Assembly: GCA_016302185.1 (NCBI GenBank)
Contig: JAEDOC010000077.1
Location: 1-9,478 of the forward strand
Source: Clostridium sp.
Lineage (GTDB): Bacteria; Bacillota; Clostridia; Lachnospirales; Lachnospiraceae
Direction: 5' to 3'
Length of the DNA stretch: 9,478 bases
The position numbers were made by a program, and so were the translations under genes. This document shows, in pieces, positions 1 through 6,614 of the stretch (position 1 is the stretch's first letter; the number at the start of each line of letters is the position of its first letter). The notes beneath the pieces are model-generated. The model had not been told where the DNA came from, did no database searches, and saw nothing but the letters and a program-made list of their open reading frames with translations.

Positions 1-735
1 CACCAGTTTTTCTCGTTTTACGTAAGTATTGGTCCAGCGGCGGGAGTCGTTGGAGTAGTTGCGGTTATCGCCCATCATGAAATAGCAGTCTTCCGGCACT
101 TCATAGTGCATGGGCGGTTCCAGCATCATCGGTTCGCGGATATACGGCTCATCCAGCGGTGTGTCGGAACCATTTAAGTAGACTTTACCGTCGATAATAT
201 CGATGGTATCACCGGGAAGTCCGATGATTCGTTTGACGTAGTATGTCTTCACGTGGCGGATAATCTCATCATCAGGATAGATGAAGATGGCGATGTCACC
301 CCGTTCCGGTTCTCCGAACTGGTAGCTTAACCGGGAGCCGATCACCCGGTCGCCGGGCATGATGGTTGTCTCCATGGAGCCGGTGGGAACCTGGCTGTTG
401 GCGATAATAAAACGGTTGATGAAGAAGGCAATCGCTGCGGCAGTAAGAAGAACCTGAATCCAGCTGATGATTTCATTCTTCAGGTTGAAGGGCTCCTCTT
501 CATCGGAAGCCTTCTTTGAATCTTTTTTGCCTTTCTTTTTTTTCTTTGTTTCGGCACTGTCCTCGCCGATAGCATTGTCGCCGCTGCCATCACTGTCGGA
601 AGAAGCGGCATCCGGTTCAATCCCGATTGCGCCGGATTTCAGCTTTTCCAGAATCTCATCCAGATCCTCCTCGTGGAAGACTGCCCTCTGCTGTTCCGGG
701 TCAGATTCCGGGTTCTGATTATTTCTATTTTCCAT
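1..735 (-). CDS. lepB: Type I signal peptidase, N-terminal 245 residues (cut by window edge)
   Basis: Membrane-bound serine protease that removes signal peptides from secreted proteins on the outer face of the cytoplasmic membrane. Read from the ATG at 735-733, preceded by AGGAG (746-742) at 6-nt spacing. Residues 1-84 are an acidic, Ser-rich extension with a lysine cluster (about 64-71). One membrane segment follows at about 88-111. The SQVPTGSMETT box gives the nucleophile Ser120; YYVKRIIGLPGD gives the general-base Lys168; MGDNRNYSNDSR (220-231) is the conserved C-terminal box. All catalytic parts are present; only the last few dozen residues lie beyond position 1. The Ser/Lys dyad identifies the bacterial-type enzyme rather than the SipW/archaeal type. 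The extension is long compared with typical Gram-positive SipS-like enzymes, which start just before the membrane anchor. The gene is divergent from the DUF3810 gene. Family assignment is very secure; the symbol follows E. coli usage and some Firmicutes have several paralogues. Confidence 0.96.
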   Translation of the reverse strand, partial: MENRNNQNPESDPEQQRAVFHEEDLDEILEKLKSGAIGIEPDAASSDSDGSGDNAIGEDSAETKKKKKGKKDSKKASDEEEPFNLKNEIISWIQVLLTAAAIAFFINRFIIANSQVPTGSMETTIMPGDRVIGSRLSYQFGEPERGDIAIFIYPDDEIIRHVKTYYVKRIIGLPGDTIDIIDGKVYLNGSDTPLDEPYIREPMMLEPPMHYEVPEDCYFMMGDNRNYSNDSRRWTNTYVKREKLV

Positions 736-748
736 TGATATCTCCTGT

Positions 749-778
749 TTGACGAATGAGTTTGGTTTGCAATATAAT
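749..778 (+). promoter_or_regulatory. Sigma-A-type promoter for the DUF3810 gene
   Basis: TTGACG (749-754) and a perfect TATAAT (773-778) are separated by 18 nt. The start would be near 785, about 80 nt upstream of the ATG at 867. The -35 lies just beside the ribosome binding site of the divergent signal peptidase gene, so the two transcription units share this short region. This is pattern matching only, but the two hexamers match well. Confidence 0.65.
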
Positions 779-807
779 AGTCTATATGAGTTTTTTTGAT
801 TTATCAA
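779..807 (-). promoter_or_regulatory. Possible sigma-A promoter for the signal peptidase gene
   Basis: On the minus strand TTGATA (807-802) is followed after 17 nt by TAGACT (784-779). The -35 matches consensus at 5 of 6 positions and the -10 at 4 of 6. Transcription would start near 772, giving a leader of about 37 nt before the ATG at 735. The site abuts the plus-strand -10 element at 773-778. The weak -10 keeps confidence low. Confidence 0.35.
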
Positions 808-866
808 GTTTTTTCTTTAAAATTCATGTTTTATCCCGGAAAATTATGCTTTTTGTAAGGAGGCTT

Positions 867-1793
867 ATGAGTAAAAACAGAAAGGTTTTTGTATGTGGGG
901 CCGTGCTTCTGCTTCTTTCCGTACTTCTTCAGCTGGCAGCCAGGAAGGCGGACGGCTTTGCCGGCTGGTACGTCAGGACCGTATATTCGCTGCTGGTGGG
1001 AGCACTGGGGCGCATCTTTGGCCTGTTTCCGTTTTCGGTCTCCGAGGTGGGGCTGTATCTGCTTCTGATATCTGCTCTTGCGGCGGTGTTCCGCTTCCGG
1101 AAAAAGAAAATACAGCTTCTGGCCGGCAGTTTCTGTCTTGCGTCCGGTCTCTTTTTCTCCTATACGGTCTGCTGTGGGATCAATTATTTTGGACAGCCCT
1201 TCTCTGCTTCTCTGTCATTTCCCCAGGAAAAATACGGAAAAGAGGAGCTGTCAGAGCTTCTGGAGTGGCTGACTGAGCAGGTGAATGCGTGCTATGTAGA
1301 GACAGGACTTCATTCGGTGCGGCAGATGGGAACACTGGGAGTGGAGGCGATGAAACGTCTGGGAGAAACTTATCCGGCGCTGGCCGGTTTCTATCCGCAG
1401 CCCAAGGCACTTCTGAATTCCCGGCTGCTGTCTGTGCAGCAGCTGGCCGGCATTTATTCTCCGTTTACGGTGGAGGCCAATTATAATAAGGAGATGACAG
1501 CCTACAACATTCCCCATACCATTTGCCATGAGCTGTCCCACCTGAGGGGCTTCATGCGGGAGGAGGTGCGGCGGGATCTGGGGGAGAATTCCCTGTTCTG
1601 GAGTCGCTTTGAATCCCGGATTTCGGAGGTTTCGGAGACCGTCAATGATACATATTTAAAGGCAAACCGGCAGTCGGAGGGCGTGAAAAGCTATGGTCGG
1701 GCAGTGGATCTGATGCTGGGCTGGTACCGGCAGCAGCAGGGAAAAAACGGAGGTGAAATCCCTAAAAAGATTGTATTATTGACGTTGGAATGA
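867..1793 (+). CDS. DUF3810 family membrane protein with HELSH motif, apparently missing an internal catalytic segment
   Basis: 308 residues from the ATG at 867, chosen because AAGGAGG sits just upstream (858-863 region); an in-frame ATG at 756 has no such site and would place the promoter inside the gene. Hydrophobic segments lie at about 8-24, 58-77 and 84-104, so the N-terminal third is membrane-embedded and the rest is probably outside or peripheral. The C-terminal half is the DUF3810 domain: YNIPHTICHELSHLRGFMRE (213-232) holds an HExxH-type zinc motif (His221, Glu222, His225), and NDTYLKAN (260-267) with GVKSYGRAVDLML (272-284) are family hallmarks. In the relatives I know, the motif continues as a DEANFIAYLAC-like stretch with a further acidic residue, then about 55-65 residues before the VRRDLG-like region. 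Here MREE (230-233) runs directly into VRRDLG. The protein is therefore probably a catalytically impaired, in-frame deletion form. Family function is unproven (putative zinc-dependent hydrolase). Confidence 0.85.
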   Translation: MSKNRKVFVCGAVLLLLSVLLQLAARKADGFAGWYVRTVYSLLVGALGRIFGLFPFSVSEVGLYLLLISALAAVFRFRKKKIQLLAGSFCLASGLFFSYTVCCGINYFGQPFSASLSFPQEKYGKEELSELLEWLTEQVNACYVETGLHSVRQMGTLGVEAMKRLGETYPALAGFYPQPKALLNSRLLSVQQLAGIYSPFTVEANYNKEMTAYNIPHTICHELSHLRGFMREEVRRDLGENSLFWSRFESRISEVSETVNDTYLKANRQSEGVKSYGRAVDLMLGWYRQQQGKNGGEIPKKIVLLTLE

Positions 1794-1808
1794 TAGAATG
1801 AATATAAA
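1779..1808 (+). promoter_or_regulatory. Sigma-A-type promoter for glgB and probably the genes behind it
   Basis: TTGACG (1779-1784) overlaps the last codons of the DUF3810 gene, and TATAAA (1803-1808) follows after 18 nt. Transcription would start near 1815, about 23 nt before the glgB ATG, just upstream of its AAGGGGG ribosome binding site (1824-1830). A weaker overlapping pair is TTGTAT (1771-1776) with TAGAAT (1794-1799). No other good promoter is visible before sipL, so glgB, mscS, the alarmone hydrolase and ttcA may share this one. Confidence 0.55.
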
Positions 1809-1837
1809 ATGAGGAAGGAGATCAAGGGGGCGTATTT

Positions 1838-4183
1838 ATGGATAAAACATTGTACGATTTAATGGACTGGGCCGGAATCGAGGAGATTGTCTACTCTGAG
1901 GCGGCAAATCCTCATAATATGCTGGGAGCGCATATGACAGATGAGGGGATGCTGGTACAGGCATTTATTCCGACAGCCAGGGATATCACGGTAAAATTAA
2001 CTTCCACAGGAAAGCAGTATCAGATGGAGATGGCAGATGAAGCCGGATTTTTTGCGGCACTGATTCCGAGAAAAACTCTGGCTGACTATACTCTGTTGGT
2101 ATTTTATGATAATGGAACACTGAGTGAGATTCACGACCCGTATTCATTTGCGCCGCAGTTCACGGAAGCGGACTTAAAGAAGTTCGGGGCCGGAATCCAT
2201 TACAGTATCTACGAGAAGATGGGTGCGCACCCGATGACCATCAAGGGGGTAGACGGCGTATACTTTGCTGTCTGGGCACCGTGTGCGATGCGTGTCAGCG
2301 TGGTGGGTGAGTTCAACTTCTGGGACGGACGCCTCCACCAGATGCGCAGACTGGGTGATTCCGGTATTTTCGAGATATTTATTCCGGGCGTGAAGAAGGG
2401 CGCGGTGTATAAATATGAGATTAAGTTTAAGAACGGTGATCCGGCATTAAAAGCGGATCCCTATGCCAATTATGCGGAGCTTCGTCCCAATACGGCATCG
2501 GTTGTCTGGGATTTAAACCAGTTTACCTGGACCGATGATGAGTGGATGAAGAAGAGGGCGAAGACAGATACGAAGACGGAACCTATGTCTATCTATGAGG
2601 TGCATTTGGGCTCCTGGAAGAGAAAAGAGTTCGAGTTGGATGAGAACGGCGCGGCAATTGTTGGTTCTGAATTTTATAATTACCGGGAGATTGCGGTAGA
2701 GCTGGCGGCTTACGTAAAGGAGATGGGATATACCCACGTGGAGCTGCTGCCGGTAATGGAGCATCCGCTGGATGCTTCCTGGGGTTATCAGGTAACCGGT
2801 TATTATGCACCGACCAGCCGTTTCGGTACGCCGGATGATTTCATGTATTTCATGGATTATATGCACAGCCAGGGGATTGGCGTGATTCTGGACTGGGTTC
2901 CGGCTCATTTTCCAAGAGATGCCTGGGGGATGGCTCAGTTTGATGGTACCTGTGTCTATGAGCATGCGGATCCGAGACAGGGCGCGCACCCGCACTGGGG
3001 AACTCTGATCTATAATTACGGACGCCCGGGAGTATCCAATTTTCTGATTGCCAATGCCATGTTCTGGGCGGATCGCTATCATGCCGACGGTATCCGCTAC
3101 GACGCGGTGGCATCCATGCTGTATCTGGATTACGGCAAGAATCCGGGCGAGTGGGTGGCTAATATCTACGGCGGCCATGAGAACCTGGAGGCAGTGGAAT
3201 TCTTAAAGCATCTGAATTCAGTGTTTAAAGGAAGAAAGGATGGCGCCATCCTGATTGCCGAGGAGTCTACGGCATGGCCGAAGATTACCGGTGATGTGAA
3301 GCATGACGGCCTGGGATTTGATTATAAATGGAACATGGGCTGGATGAACGATTTCTTAAACTATATGAAATGTGATCCGTTCTTCCGATGCCATCATTAT
3401 AATGAGCTTACCTTCAGTATGATTTATGCGTACAGCGAGAATTTTGTTCTGGTATTCTCCCACGATGAAGTCGTACATGGAAAGGGATCGCTGGCGAATA
3501 AGATGCCGGGTGCAACTCAGGAGGAAAAGTTTGCTAACCTGCGTGCGGCTTATGGCTTTATGCTGGGTCATCCGGGAAAGAAGCTTCTGTTCATGGGGCA
3601 GGAGTTCGGCCAGATGGATGAGTGGAATGAGAATGCAAGCCTTGAGTGGAACCTGCTGCAGTACCCGATTCACAGTCAGATGCAGGAATACACGAAGGAG
3701 CTGAATCATTTTTATCAGAGTCATCCGGCACTTTACGCGAAGGATTATCATCCGGACGGCTTTGAGTGGTTAAACTGCATGGATTCGGCCAACAACATTG
3801 TAGCGTTCGTCAGAAAGACGGACAAGCCGGAGGAGACGCTTCTGTTTGTCTGCAACTTTGCTCCGGTGCTTCATTCGAAGTATATGGTAGGTGTTCCGTT
3901 TGAGGGCAAATATAAGGAGATCTTCAACAGTGATGCCGAGAAATTCGGAGGAAGCGGCAAGGGCAATCCAAGGGCCAAGTCATCGAAGAAAGTGGAATGC
4001 TGCGGAAGAGAGCAGTCGATCACGATTCAGCTGCCTCCGCTGGGGGTATGTATCTTCAGCTGCACGCCAGAGAAGGTAACGAAGACGAAAGCGGCAAAGC
4101 CGGAGAGAACAGTAAAACCGGCGAAAACGAAAAAGCCTGCTGCTGCGAAGAAGGTTGGAGCCGAAGGTGGAAAGAAGGCATAA
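1838..4183 (+). CDS. glgB: 1,4-alpha-glucan (glycogen) branching enzyme, GH13, with basic C-terminal tail
   Basis: Cytoplasmic enzyme that cuts alpha-1,4-glucan chains and rejoins them through alpha-1,6 bonds during glycogen synthesis. 781 residues, longer than the roughly 630-730 usual for GlgB. Residues 1-110 look like an extra N-terminal carbohydrate-binding-like module; 125-230 form the CBM48 module (YFAVWAPCAMRVSVVGEFNF region at 142-161). The GH13 barrel starts near 250 (SIYEVHLGSWKRK). Catalytic regions are intact: LDWVPAHF (351-358), GIRYDAVASMLYLDYG with nucleophile Asp422, LIAEEST with acid/base Glu475, and FSHDEVVHGKG with Asp543. YGGHENLEAVEFL (444-456) is also GlgB-typical. The C-terminal beta domain ends near PPLGVCIFSC (733-742). 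A tail of about 39 residues, rich in Lys, Ala, Pro and Thr, follows (743-781) and has no counterpart in standard GlgB. The ATG at 1838 follows AAGGGGG by 7 nt. The rest of a glg operon is absent here. Function is very secure; the tail's role is unknown. Confidence 0.97.
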   Translation: MDKTLYDLMDWAGIEEIVYSEAANPHNMLGAHMTDEGMLVQAFIPTARDITVKLTSTGKQYQMEMADEAGFFAALIPRKTLADYTLLVFYDNGTLSEIHDPYSFAPQFTEADLKKFGAGIHYSIYEKMGAHPMTIKGVDGVYFAVWAPCAMRVSVVGEFNFWDGRLHQMRRLGDSGIFEIFIPGVKKGAVYKYEIKFKNGDPALKADPYANYAELRPNTASVVWDLNQFTWTDDEWMKKRAKTDTKTEPMSIYEVHLGSWKRKEFELDENGAAIVGSEFYNYREIAVELAAYVKEMGYTHVELLPVMEHPLDASWGYQVTGYYAPTSRFGTPDDFMYFMDYMHSQGIGVILDWVPAHFPRDAWGMAQFDGTCVYEHADPRQGAHPHWGTLIYNYGRPGVSNFLIANAMFWADRYHADGIRYDAVASMLYLDYGKNPGEWVANIYGGHENLEAVEFLKHLNSVFKGRKDGAILIAEESTAWPKITGDVKHDGLGFDYKWNMGWMNDFLNYMKCDPFFRCHHYNELTFSMIYAYSENFVLVFSHDEVVHGKGSLANKMPGATQEEKFANLRAAYGFMLGHPGKKLLFMGQEFGQMDEWNENASLEWNLLQYPIHSQMQEYTKELNHFYQSHPALYAKDYHPDGFEWLNCMDSANNIVAFVRKTDKPEETLLFVCNFAPVLHSKYMVGVPFEGKYKEIFNSDAEKFGGSGKGNPRAKSSKKVECCGREQSITIQLPPLGVCIFSCTPEKVTKTKAAKPERTVKPAKTKKPAAAKKVGAEGGKKA

Positions 4184-4222
4184 AGAGATAAAACAATATA
4201 TGGAATAGTAGGGAGAAACCGG

Positions 4223-5098
4223 ATGAAAGAATTCTTTTGTGTTCCGGTCCTCACAGGAAGCGTGCCGGATCTGTCAGAGATGGATCCGGGCGCGCTTTCT
4301 GCGGTTCTGAAACAGGCAGGACCGTGGCTGATGGACCTGGGAAAAAATATTTTGGTGGCGCTGATTCTTTTTCTTGTGGGGAAAAAGCTGATTCAGATGG
4401 TGCGAAGGATGCTGGATCGCTCGCTGGAACGTGCCGGAATGGAGATAGGAGCGGCCAGATTCTTAAAGGCAGTAATCAATGTGTGCCTGTATGCAGTGCT
4501 TCTGTTTATGATTGCAGGGCAGATTGGCATCAATACGGCGTCTATCATTGCTGTTCTTGGTACAGCCAGCCTGGCGCTGAGCCTGGCGCTGCAGGGAAGT
4601 CTGTCGAACTTTGCCGGAGGTGTCCTGATTCTGGTGATGCACCCGTTCCGCGTAGGCGATTACATCATTTGTGACCAGGGAGAAGGTACGGTGAATTCTA
4701 TCGGGCTTGTGTATACAACACTGACAACCGTCGACAACAAGGCGATTACCATTCCCAACGGCACTCTTTCCAACATCACTGTGACCAATGTGACGGCTAT
4801 GGGCGAGCGTCGGGTGGATCTGACGGTGGGAATCAGCTATCAGGCAGATATAAAAAAGGCGAAGGAGCTTCTTGCGAAGGTCTACCTGACACATCCGGCG
4901 ATCTTAAAGGACAGAGATATTACCGTTTATGTGGACAATCTGGGCGACAGCGCTGTTGTACTTGGTGCACGGGGCTGGGTTAAGACGGAGGACTACTGGC
5001 CGGCCAGATGGGATTTGACGGAGGCGATTAAGCTGGCATTTGATGAGGCGGGCATTGAGATACCATTTAATCAGCTGGATGTGCATGTCATTCAGTAA
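4223..5098 (+). CDS. mscS: Small-conductance mechanosensitive channel, MscS family
   Basis: Inner-membrane heptameric channel that opens on membrane tension and releases solutes during hypo-osmotic shock. 291 residues, almost the length of E. coli MscS (286). Transmembrane segments are visible at about 41-58 and 82-101; the pore helix TM3 (about 107-140) carries the small-residue pattern LGTASLALSLALQGSLSNF and continues into GGVLILVMHPFRVGDYI (132-148). The cytoplasmic beta domain follows with GEGTVNSIGLVYTTL and the ITIPNG motif (175-180), then the alpha/beta domain, ending in IEIPFNQLDVHV (278-289), matching the E. coli C-terminal layout. There is no extra N-terminal sensor domain, so it is the compact type. 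ATG at 4223 follows AGGGAG (4210-4215). It lies 39 nt after glgB and 18 nt before the alarmone hydrolase, with no terminator on either side, which suggests co-transcription. Family is certain; channel conductance class is inferred from similarity. Confidence 0.95.
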   Translation: MKEFFCVPVLTGSVPDLSEMDPGALSAVLKQAGPWLMDLGKNILVALILFLVGKKLIQMVRRMLDRSLERAGMEIGAARFLKAVINVCLYAVLLFMIAGQIGINTASIIAVLGTASLALSLALQGSLSNFAGGVLILVMHPFRVGDYIICDQGEGTVNSIGLVYTTLTTVDNKAITIPNGTLSNITVTNVTAMGERRVDLTVGISYQADIKKAKELLAKVYLTHPAILKDRDITVYVDNLGDSAVVLGARGWVKTEDYWPARWDLTEAIKLAFDEAGIEIPFNQLDVHVIQ

Positions 5099-5116
5099 AT
5101 TCGGAGGGGAAATCCA

Positions 5117-5695
5117 ATGATAAAACAGGCGGCTGCATTTGCGGAGATGGCACATAAGGGCGCAGTTCGGAAGGGAACGAATATTCCCTATATTACACAT
5201 CCGCTGGAGACAGCGGTTATCACCTCGATGATGACAGGAGATGAAGAACTGATCGCGGCGGCACTTCTTCACGATACAATCGAGGATGCCGGGATTACTT
5301 ACGAGGAATTGAAAAATCGTTTTGGTGTCCGGGTGGCTGATCTGGTGGCCGAGGAAAGTGAAGATAAAAGCAAGACCTGGCAGGAGCGCAAGAGTACCAC
5401 ACTGGAGCATTTAAAGACAGCCGGCAGAGAAGTAAAGATTCTGACGCTGGCGGATAAGCTGAGCAATATCCGCAGCATGGCGAGAGACTACTTATTAAAG
5501 GGAGAAGAGCTCTGGCTGAGATTTAATGTGAAGGAGAAGGAGAAACATGCCTGGTATTATCTTTCTGTGAGAGATCTTCTGAAGGAGTTTGCCGGGACGC
5601 CGCAGTATCTGGAATATGTACTTCTCTGTGATCAGGTGTTTTGTGAGACTGCCGAAAAAAATGACAGTGGAGAGCAGGATGACGGAAGAGAATAA
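5117..5695 (+). CDS. Stand-alone HD-domain alarmone hydrolase, MESH1/SAH-like
   Basis: 192-residue single HD domain of the RelA/SpoT hydrolase type. Proteins of this shape (MESH1 and bacterial small alarmone hydrolases) remove pyrophosphate from the 3' position of (p)ppGpp in the cytoplasm with a manganese ion. Visible metal and catalytic residues: His28 in IPYITHPLE, His52-Asp53 and Glu56-Asp57 in ALLHDTIEDAG (49-59), and Asp113 in LTLADKLSNI (109-118). The 60-residue gap between Asp53 and Asp113 equals the Asp62-Asp122 gap in human MESH1. No synthetase, TGS or ACT domain follows. The last 15 residues are acidic and low in structure. ATG at 5117 is preceded by GGAGGGG (5103-5109). The 3' end overlaps the next gene by 17 nt, suggesting translational coupling. 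A less likely alternative is an HD phosphohydrolase acting on another nucleotide, since some SAH enzymes also act on NADPH. Confidence 0.85.
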   Translation: MIKQAAAFAEMAHKGAVRKGTNIPYITHPLETAVITSMMTGDEELIAAALLHDTIEDAGITYEELKNRFGVRVADLVAEESEDKSKTWQERKSTTLEHLKTAGREVKILTLADKLSNIRSMARDYLLKGEELWLRFNVKEKEKHAWYYLSVRDLLKEFAGTPQYLEYVLLCDQVFCETAEKNDSGEQDDGRE

Positions 5696-6551
5696 TGTGA
5701 CAATGGAAAAGAAGGTGGCCGCAGATCGAACACGTGAGATTGAACGCAGTATCATCAAACGGTTTCGCAAGGAGATCTGGCGGCCTTTTGTAAAGGCACT
5801 GAATGAATATGATATGATAAAAGAGGGGGATAACATCGCAGTCTGCATCTCCGGCGGCAAGGATTCCATGCTGCTGGCCAAATGCATGCAGGAGATTCTC
5901 CGGCATGGAAAGATGCAGTTCGGACTTCATTTTCTGGTGATGGATCCGGGCTACAATCCGGCAAATCGCCGGATGATCGAAGAGAATGCAAAGCTTCTGA
6001 ACATTCCCATTACGATCTTTGATTCCGATATTTTCAATATCGTGGTAGATGTGGATGAATCCCCCTGCTATCTCTGTGCGCGGATGCGCCGGGGATATCT
6101 GTATGCCAATGCGAAAAAGCTGGGCTGCAACAAGATTGCTTTGGGTCATCATTTCGATGATGTGATAGAGACCATATTGTTGAGTATGCTGTACGGTGCG
6201 CAGGTGAATACTATGATGCCGAAGCTGCACAGCACAAATTTTGAGGGAATGGAGCTGATCCGTCCGCTGTATCTGGTAAAGGAAGCGGATATTGTGGCCT
6301 GGAAGGAATACAACGGGCTGCAGTTTCTCCAGTGTGCCTGCCGTTTTACAGAGGCAGCGGAGGCGCTTCATGGAAAGGATGAGAATCATCTCTCCAAGCG
6401 TCAGGAGATGAAGGAGCTGATTCAGAAGTTCCGTCAGATTAATCCTCATATAGAGACGAATATTTTTAAAAGTGTGGAAAATGTCAATCTGGATGCCTGT
6501 ATCGGTTATGTAAAGCATGGGGAGCGCCATCACTTCCTGGAGGAGTATTAG
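5679..6551 (+). CDS. ttcA: TtcA-like tRNA 2-thiocytidine biosynthesis protein (PP-loop ATPase)
   Basis: Predicted cytoplasmic enzyme of the TtcA/TilS PP-loop superfamily; TtcA activates C32 of certain tRNAs with ATP and thiolates it using an Fe-S cluster. 290 residues from the ATG at 5679, chosen because GGAG (5669-5672) lies 6 nt upstream inside the previous gene; in-frame ATGs at 5661 and 5703 have poorer sites. The PP-loop SGGKDS is at 58-63 and the HHFDD motif at 157-161. Cys130 and Cys133 (CYLCARMRRG) match the first cluster-binding pair of TtcA. The third ligand position is within QCACRFTEA, where two cysteines (219 and 221) are present rather than one. The C-terminus (KSVENVNLDACIGY, 264-277) is not the TilS lysidine-specific domain, which argues for TtcA. 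It is the last gene before the sipL junction, and no terminator follows it. The exact modified base in this organism is inferred from family membership. Confidence 0.82.
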   Translation: MTEENNVTMEKKVAADRTREIERSIIKRFRKEIWRPFVKALNEYDMIKEGDNIAVCISGGKDSMLLAKCMQEILRHGKMQFGLHFLVMDPGYNPANRRMIEENAKLLNIPITIFDSDIFNIVVDVDESPCYLCARMRRGYLYANAKKLGCNKIALGHHFDDVIETILLSMLYGAQVNTMMPKLHSTNFEGMELIRPLYLVKEADIVAWKEYNGLQFLQCACRFTEAAEALHGKDENHLSKRQEMKELIQKFRQINPHIETNIFKSVENVNLDACIGYVKHGERHHFLEEY

Positions 6552-6563
6552 ACAGGCGGAAAG

Positions 6564-6592
6564 GAATACTTGCCTGTAGTTCCGCATAAAGT
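6564..6592 (+). promoter_or_regulatory. Candidate sigma-E (mother-cell) promoter for sipL
   Basis: GAATACT (6564-6570) matches the sigma-E -35 pattern KMATATT except at one position, and CATAAAGT (6585-6592) matches CATACAMT at 6 of 8, with 14 nt between them. Transcription would start near 6598-6600. Placement just upstream of a sipL-type gene fits the reported membership of sipL in the sigma-E regulon of C. difficile. The -10 element lies in the 5' arm of the hairpin at 6580-6614, so the transcript would begin in the hairpin loop. No good sigma-A promoter is visible in this gap. Confidence 0.5.
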
Positions 6593-6614
6593 TCATAAAG
6601 GATTTTATGCGGAA
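6580..6614 (+). promoter_or_regulatory. 15-bp hairpin covering the ribosome binding site and first start codon of sipL
   Basis: TTCCGCATAAA (6580-6590) is the perfect reverse complement of TTTATGCGGAA (6604-6614). The stem extends inward by four further pairs (two of them G-U) to a 5-nt loop at 6595-6599. The AAAGGA ribosome binding site (6597-6602) lies in the loop and upper 3' arm, and the ATG at 6607 lies in the 3' arm. No run of T follows, so it is not an intrinsic terminator. It could act on translation of read-through mRNA, or be a palindromic protein-binding site in DNA. Confidence 0.7.

Noticed and set aside
467..718. Plus-strand 83-codon frame rich in Ser and Phe
   Set aside because: It is the reverse of the Lys/Glu/Asp-rich N-terminal extension of the signal peptidase, which is supported by its own ribosome binding site and catalytic motifs.
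756..866. Extended N-terminus for the DUF3810 protein from the ATG at 756
   Set aside because: It has no ribosome binding site, would begin before the likely transcription start near 785, and adds Phe-rich sequence unlike the family; the ATG at 867 has AAGGAGG.
1540..1580. Frameshift in the DUF3810 gene as cause of the missing segment
   Set aside because: Both flanks are in the same frame and only a few codons separate the conserved blocks, so there is no room for the missing residues in another frame.
2513..3178. 221-codon minus-strand open frame inside glgB
   Set aside because: It lies opposite the conserved GH13 barrel; the predicted protein has no recognisable motif, so it is a shadow frame.
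5523..6596. Long minus-strand open frame (357 codons) opposite the ttcA-like gene
   Set aside because: It is antisense to a clear PP-loop protein, has His/Leu/Ile-rich composition typical of reverse-complemented coding DNA, and shows no ribosome binding site or recognisable domain.
6580..6614. Hairpin before sipL as a rho-independent terminator of the upstream genes
   Set aside because: No T run follows on either strand (AAGGGTGCG on the plus strand), and the 3' arm covers a start codon.
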